Shown here: positions 59,981 to 64,000 of the stretch, piece after piece
Numbering within the stretch: the first letter of the stretch is position 1
Layout: every line of letters starts with the position of its first letter
Origin: Haemonchus contortus
Lineage: Eukaryota; Nematoda; Chromadorea; Rhabditida; Trichostrongylidae
DNA length: 64,000 nt
Reading direction: 5' to 3'
NCBI GenBank assembly: GCA_000469685.2
Contig: LS997564.1
Coordinates: forward strand, 4,356,940 to 4,420,939
Program-made: the position numbers and the translations under genes
The notes under the pieces: generated by a model
Databases searched by the model: none
Seen by the model: only the letters and a program-made list of their open reading frames with translations
Told to the model about the DNA's origin: nothing

Positions 59981-61199
59981 AGCGGAAAGTTTTCCGTTCC
60001 TGAACCTTTGTTTGTTCCTATGTGATTGACTGAAAACTCAACCTGCAGCTACCGCTAAAATCCTCTGCTCTCGTGAACGCTGAAGCCATGTTTCTCCCGT
60101 AATTCTGTCGTCGATCGTTGATTTTCGCTGTCAAAGAATCTGAGCAATCAACATCTCTCGTTGTTTGAATGTATCAAGATCCCTTGTTTCGATTGCTACC
60201 GCAAGATTAAAGGAGCTGGCAAAGGTTTCTGACAACTCCCGACGAGGAGATTATTTCTGTAACTTTTGTGGCCAGTTTCAAAATTGTGGGCAGTCTACAT
60301 GTACCTTGATCCGACACTGTTACTGCAGAGAAACGCAGAGGAGATGGCGATTTCTAGAAGATCGACTAGTAGGGTTGTAAAAAATCATCAAAATAGCAGG
60401 CAACAAACGAGAAAAGGACCAAAACTTCCAGGTCTGGTGTATGCAGATCTTGCTAGATTGAATTGCCATCGACGAGTGGCCTCCGAAATCCACGGGCCTT
60501 ATACCGCTTGATTTCTCTGCATTGAGCAGCAGTATTAGAGTTGAAGACATGCGCCAATCCTCGCTGATGACTCTTGATCTGTGCCGAAATGGGTGGAGAT
60601 CGATTCAATTCAGAGTAGTGCCTTTTATTCAGTTTCTTTCTGAAAAGTAAAACAATACAATTCGTCTTCTGTCCTGGACTCGAGCCAATTTTTTTCTGGC
60701 ATTTGTCTACCATAATTTTGGCTCGCGCTGTAAAACGCTTCAGCTCCTGGTTCACTTTGATGTTGGCACATGGTAACAAGCTGGGGTTGCCTGCGCACAA
60801 ACACCAGGCTGGAACTGAACAGCGTCTTTTTAATCGCAAGCATCCGATTTGAGTTGTCGAGCTTTCGTACAAATCGAAGTTTATGGCTAAGTACGTATGG
60901 TTGAGAACACCTGCTCTGCTGTCGCATATTCCAAGGCACTATTGTTCTTCAGTCTAGAGAACGGCGTGCACTAGACGATACCTTCTCATCTCGGTCATTC
61001 GGAGACGTTGTACTTGATCTTTCCATTTTACATCATCAGGTCTTCGATACACACTTCCTTCTCCTTGCCCTTCCTCTTGGGTAGCCTGTTGGGGATTTAG
61101 GCAGCCTCAACCGACCAGTCAGATTCAACGCTGCGTATTAGGATCTCCTCTTGCTTTATTTATATAATTATTTATTTATTTACATGTATGTACTATATA
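59981..61199. other. Unassigned stretch
   Basis: No domain, RNA or clear repeat could be recognised. The 139-codon antisense frame at 60453-60872 has basic composition without motifs. It may be older, unrecognised retroelement 5' sequence. Confidence 0.35.
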
Positions 61200-61770
61200 C
61201 AGGGGTGCCCAAAAAAAAAGAGACACCATGCATGGGGCCTAATCCAGGGCGGAATACGTCGCACCGATTGAAGCAGCAGAAGAATGTGATTGAGTAAATT
61301 GTACTAAGAATGTTGCTTGATGAAAGGAGGCAATAACCCATGTGGTTCCTATATTGGCATCAAAATATGAAGCCTCTGCTATTACGGACGCGCTCAAGAC
61401 GACTTATGGGATATCGGTCGGCAACAAGCAGATACGCAACTTTCTCAATCGAGTCGCTCACGGACACATTTCTGGGCATCGTCGCTTAAGATCTGGAAGA
61501 CCGCTGACTTCCTGTAGCCCCGACAACTCCGCAATGGTCTACGACGCCGTGGGGACGAGCCGAACTCGCCGACCTCAGACGACATCAAATTTGCGTGGCA
61601 AAAACCTTCGATTTTGTCCGTGCGGAAGGCCACTGAAGAACAACGTGATTGAGTACAATATGTTCTTGATTTTGCGGGTGGTAATATTCAGTCCGAATTT
61701 GATAAAGTTTGATTACATTGGTGGTACAAGCCGAGCAGTGAAAGTGTCTCTTTTTTTTTGGGCACCCCTG
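61200..61770 (+). mobile_element. Mariner-like deletion derivative with N-terminal transposase remnant
   Basis: 571 bp. Perfect 27-nt inverted ends start CAGGGGTGCCCAAAAAAAAA, and TA flanks both sides. An internal open frame (from about 61342) reads a helix-turn-helix-like region (ASAITDALKTTYGISVGNKQ) and a GRPLT-type linker, then loses homology. The catalytic domain is deleted. Confidence 0.88.
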
Positions 61771-61885
61771 TATGTATGTATGTATTTGATATGTTTTTAT
61801 ATCCATATATATGGTAGGTTTGTACGAATAACACATCAAGTTGACTTAGAAGAGATATAAGCGCATTTCAGAATAAGCAGTAAAC

Positions 61886-62822
61886 ATGACTTCTGTGAAA
61901 ACGGATGAACCTCAAATTCAGCCAATGCAACCGATTGGTGAACTTAGGGTAGGCAATGTTGAAATGGTTCGAGAATCCCAGGTTAATCATCAATCTTTCG
62001 CGAATTAGGAGCCCAGACCAGGCGATAGCGGACCCACTGATGAGTCTCGGCTTATAAGGCCAATGGAACCGAATGCTGGAGCCCAGGTAAGCGATTTGAA
62101 AATTGGGTAAAAATCCTAAATTGTTCATACAATTTTCGCGAATCAGGGGCCCACGCCAGGCGATAGCGGACCCACTGATGAGTCTCGGCTTATAAGGCCA
62201 ATGGAACCGAATGCTGGAGCCCAGGTAAGCGATTTGAAAATTGGGTAAAAATCGAAAATTGTTCATTCTATTCTCGCGAATCAGGAGCCCACGCCAGGCG
62301 GTAGCGGGCCAAATGGACCGAATGCTGGAGCCCAGGTAAGCGATTTGAAAATTGGGTAAAAATCGAAAATTGTTCATTCTATTCTCGCGAATCAGGGGCC
62401 CACGCCAGGCGATAGCGGACCCACTGATGAGTCTCGGCTTATAAGGCCAATGGAACCGAATGCTGGAGCCCAGGTAAGCGTTTTGAAAATTGGGTAAAAA
62501 TCCAAAATTGTTCATTCAATTCTCGCGAATCAGGAGCCCACGCCAGGCGGTAGCGGGCCAAATGGACAGAATGCTGGAGCCCAGGTAAGCGATTTGAAAA
62601 TTGGTAAAAATCCAAAATTGTTCATTCAATTCTCGCGAATCAGGAGCCCACGCTAGGCGGTAGCGGGCCAAATGGACAGAATGCTGGAGCCAAGGTAAGC
62701 GATTTGAAAATTGGGTAGGAATCTAAAATTACTCATTCAATTTTCGCGAATCAGGAGCTCAGGCCAGGCGATAGGGGACCCACGGATGAATCGGCATTTT
62801 GGAGATTGGGTATCACCTGTAC
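61886..62822 (+). CDS. Tandem mini-exon gene encoding a Pro/Gly-rich repeat peptide
   Basis: Eight candidate exons: 61886-61948, 62009-62086, 62147-62224, 62285-62335, 62396-62473, 62534-62584, 62644-62694 and 62755 onward. Exon 1 (21 codons) begins MTSVKTDEPQIQPMQPIGEL; its ATG lies after a CAG acceptor at 61880. Exons 2, 3 and 5 are 78 nt; exons 4, 6 and 7 are 51 nt, lacking 27 nt in frame. Every internal exon is phase 0 at both ends. Each has a TC(G)CGAAT(C/T)AG acceptor and a GTAAGCGATTTG donor, and introns are 59-60 nt. The peptide unit runs from (G/E)PTPGDSGPTDES to PNAGAQ. Exon 8 starts RPGDRGPTDES, then the frame runs on to a TGA near 62960 through antisense RTE sequence, so the true C-terminus is uncertain. 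No signal peptide is visible. No family is recognised. It could be a pseudogene or a minisatellite that mimics exons. Confidence 0.5.
62009..62780 (+). repeat. Exon-plus-intron minisatellite, units of 138 and 110-111 bp
   Basis: Exon starts are spaced 138, 138, 111, 138, 110 and 111 bp. The shorter units differ by a 27-bp in-frame deletion inside the exon. Introns are nearly identical, so the duplication unit is exon plus intron. A long antisense open frame over this array is a by-product of the repeat. Confidence 0.95.
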
Positions 62823-64000
62823 CACCTGTCGTCCCATTGTTCACCGACTTGCTCCAGCGGGCGCCAGTTCTCTATTAGTCCCTGTCACGAGCCAGTGTGG
62901 TCCAGTGAATCGTCCTCCCTTCATCGACACGTGGTTCGTTCAGAGCTTTCACGAAGAAGTCTGACCATCTCGGTGGCGGCCGTCCTGGTGTTCGCTTAAC
63001 GTTCGGAGGGATCCAGTCCGTAACCGCCGTGGTCCAAGTTCACCACTATATCACATAACGTATCCGGCTCACCTGATCTTCGATCTCTTAGCGTAATCAA
63101 CGGCATCCCTAATCTTCGTTCGTCGGCGGAGCTCGGAAGTCCAAATTCCTTTCTGCACTTGCGGAATAGAAAAATTCTTAGCATCGTCCTTTCCAAAGCA
63201 CTTCGAGTAACGCTGACAGCATGCTCATCCCGCTTTCATAGAGTCCAAGTTTCCGAGGCGTAGTTCAAAGCAGGAAGGACAGCAGTGTCGAAAAGGTGAG
63301 CCAAAGCCGGATGTTCATTGTCTTCTTCCTTACTCCCTCGATATTCTTAAATGCTCTCCACGCAGCGCGCTTCCTGCACGGCTCCGGAGTTAGGTCGTTC
63401 ATGTTGACTTCCCGACCTAGATACACATTGCTAGAGCATTCGGAGATATTCCTTCCGTTTAGCGAGAAGAAAGCATCAGGTACCATTCCACGTTTCATGA
63501 ACATCGTCTTCGATAAGTTCAGTCTCAAGCTGATCTTTCCACATGCACAGTCAAACTCGGCCAGCATTCTCCGCCTGCTCGATGGATATTATAAGCATGA
63601 TGTCGTCTGCACAGCGGAGGTTATGTGGATAGCGGCCGTCGACCTTCACTCCCATTTCTTCCCATTCCGAATGACGCATGATATTTTCGAGAGCGGCATT
63701 GAAAAGCTCAGACGAGATGGTATCGCCCTGCCAGAAACCTCTCTTCACAACGTTAACGACTTCCCTGCAGAATGGCGAAATCATGGTTGTAAAATTGTCG
63801 TAGAGTTCACGAAGCATCCTTATATATTGAGTAGAAATGCGGCTTCAATTACCTTTCTGCCTCGACGTTATCAATGACTTTCTTCAAATCGATGAACGAA
63901 AGGCATAACGGCATTTGTACTGTACTCTCGCGATACTTCAATGAGTCTTGTAAGAGTGTGGATGTTCTTGTACTAGACCCTCTCCGAGAACCTGCTTGCT
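62822..64000 (-). pseudogene. RTE retroelement, 3' half (runs off window)
   Basis: Minus strand. RT core: VKRGFWQGDTISSELFNAAL and CADDIMLI (the FADD active-site box with F to C) at about 63740-63620. Then LRLNLSKTMFMK, ISECSSNVYLGREV and KRAAWRAFKNIE (63540-63340). C-terminal traces run to about 62870, where the last codons abut the mini-exon gene. Frameshifts are present (63567, 63300). The 5' half lies beyond 64000. Confidence 0.82.

Noticed and set aside
61868..62515. 215-codon minus-strand frame with repeated NFRFLPNFQIAYLG motifs
   Set aside because: It is the antisense of the mini-exon array, spanning exons and introns alike. The plus strand has consistent splice sites and phases, which the minus strand lacks.

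Overview
The window reads as a nematode nuclear genome, most likely a clade V (strongylid or hookworm-like) worm; this is an inference. Coding exons are short and split by many introns, often 45-150 nt. Several start codons sit 0-32 nt downstream of a strong 3' splice acceptor, as expected for spliced-leader trans-splicing. The genes have nematode-type architectures, and the intergenic DNA is full of MITEs, SINE-like repeats, RTE and CR1-like retroelements and foldback elements. Gene models were joined by hand from splice sites, reading phase and family motifs.

Layout. 1.4-7.4 kb (+): a 19-exon RRM, RGG and His-rich protein with an eIF4B-type motif (translation initiation). 9.0-13.9 kb (+): an AMP-binding acyl-CoA synthetase / 4CL-like enzyme with an intact antisense tRNA-Arg(TCG) in one intron. 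15.8-22.7 kb (-): an 18-exon polypeptide N-acetylgalactosaminyltransferase (Golgi O-glycosylation) whose last intron carries a long foldback. 22.7-32.9 kb: mostly repeats and unassigned DNA. 32.9-35.9 kb (-): a NUF2/HIM-10 kinetochore protein. 37.1-39.6 kb (+): a secreted Thr-rich, mucin-like protein. 42.6-47.6 kb (+): an SLC17-type major facilitator transporter with a MITE, a CA microsatellite and a SINE-like copy in its introns. 47.6-53 kb: foldbacks, microsatellites and a GATA-rich tandem duplication.

53-60 kb is a nested transposon stack. A minus-strand RTE retroelement is split exactly at a TA by a ~5 kb mariner-like element. That element is itself interrupted by a 0.5 kb TA-flanked MITE and a minus-strand CR1-like retroelement. 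61.2-61.8 kb is a mariner deletion derivative. 61.9-62.8 kb holds the most unusual locus: a tandem array of near-identical mini-exons, all phase 0, separated by introns of 59-60 nt and encoding a Pro/Gly-rich repeat peptide. A second RTE copy abuts its last exon and runs off the window.

The genes show no obvious shared pathway. They look like ordinary housekeeping and secretory genes embedded in repeat-rich DNA.
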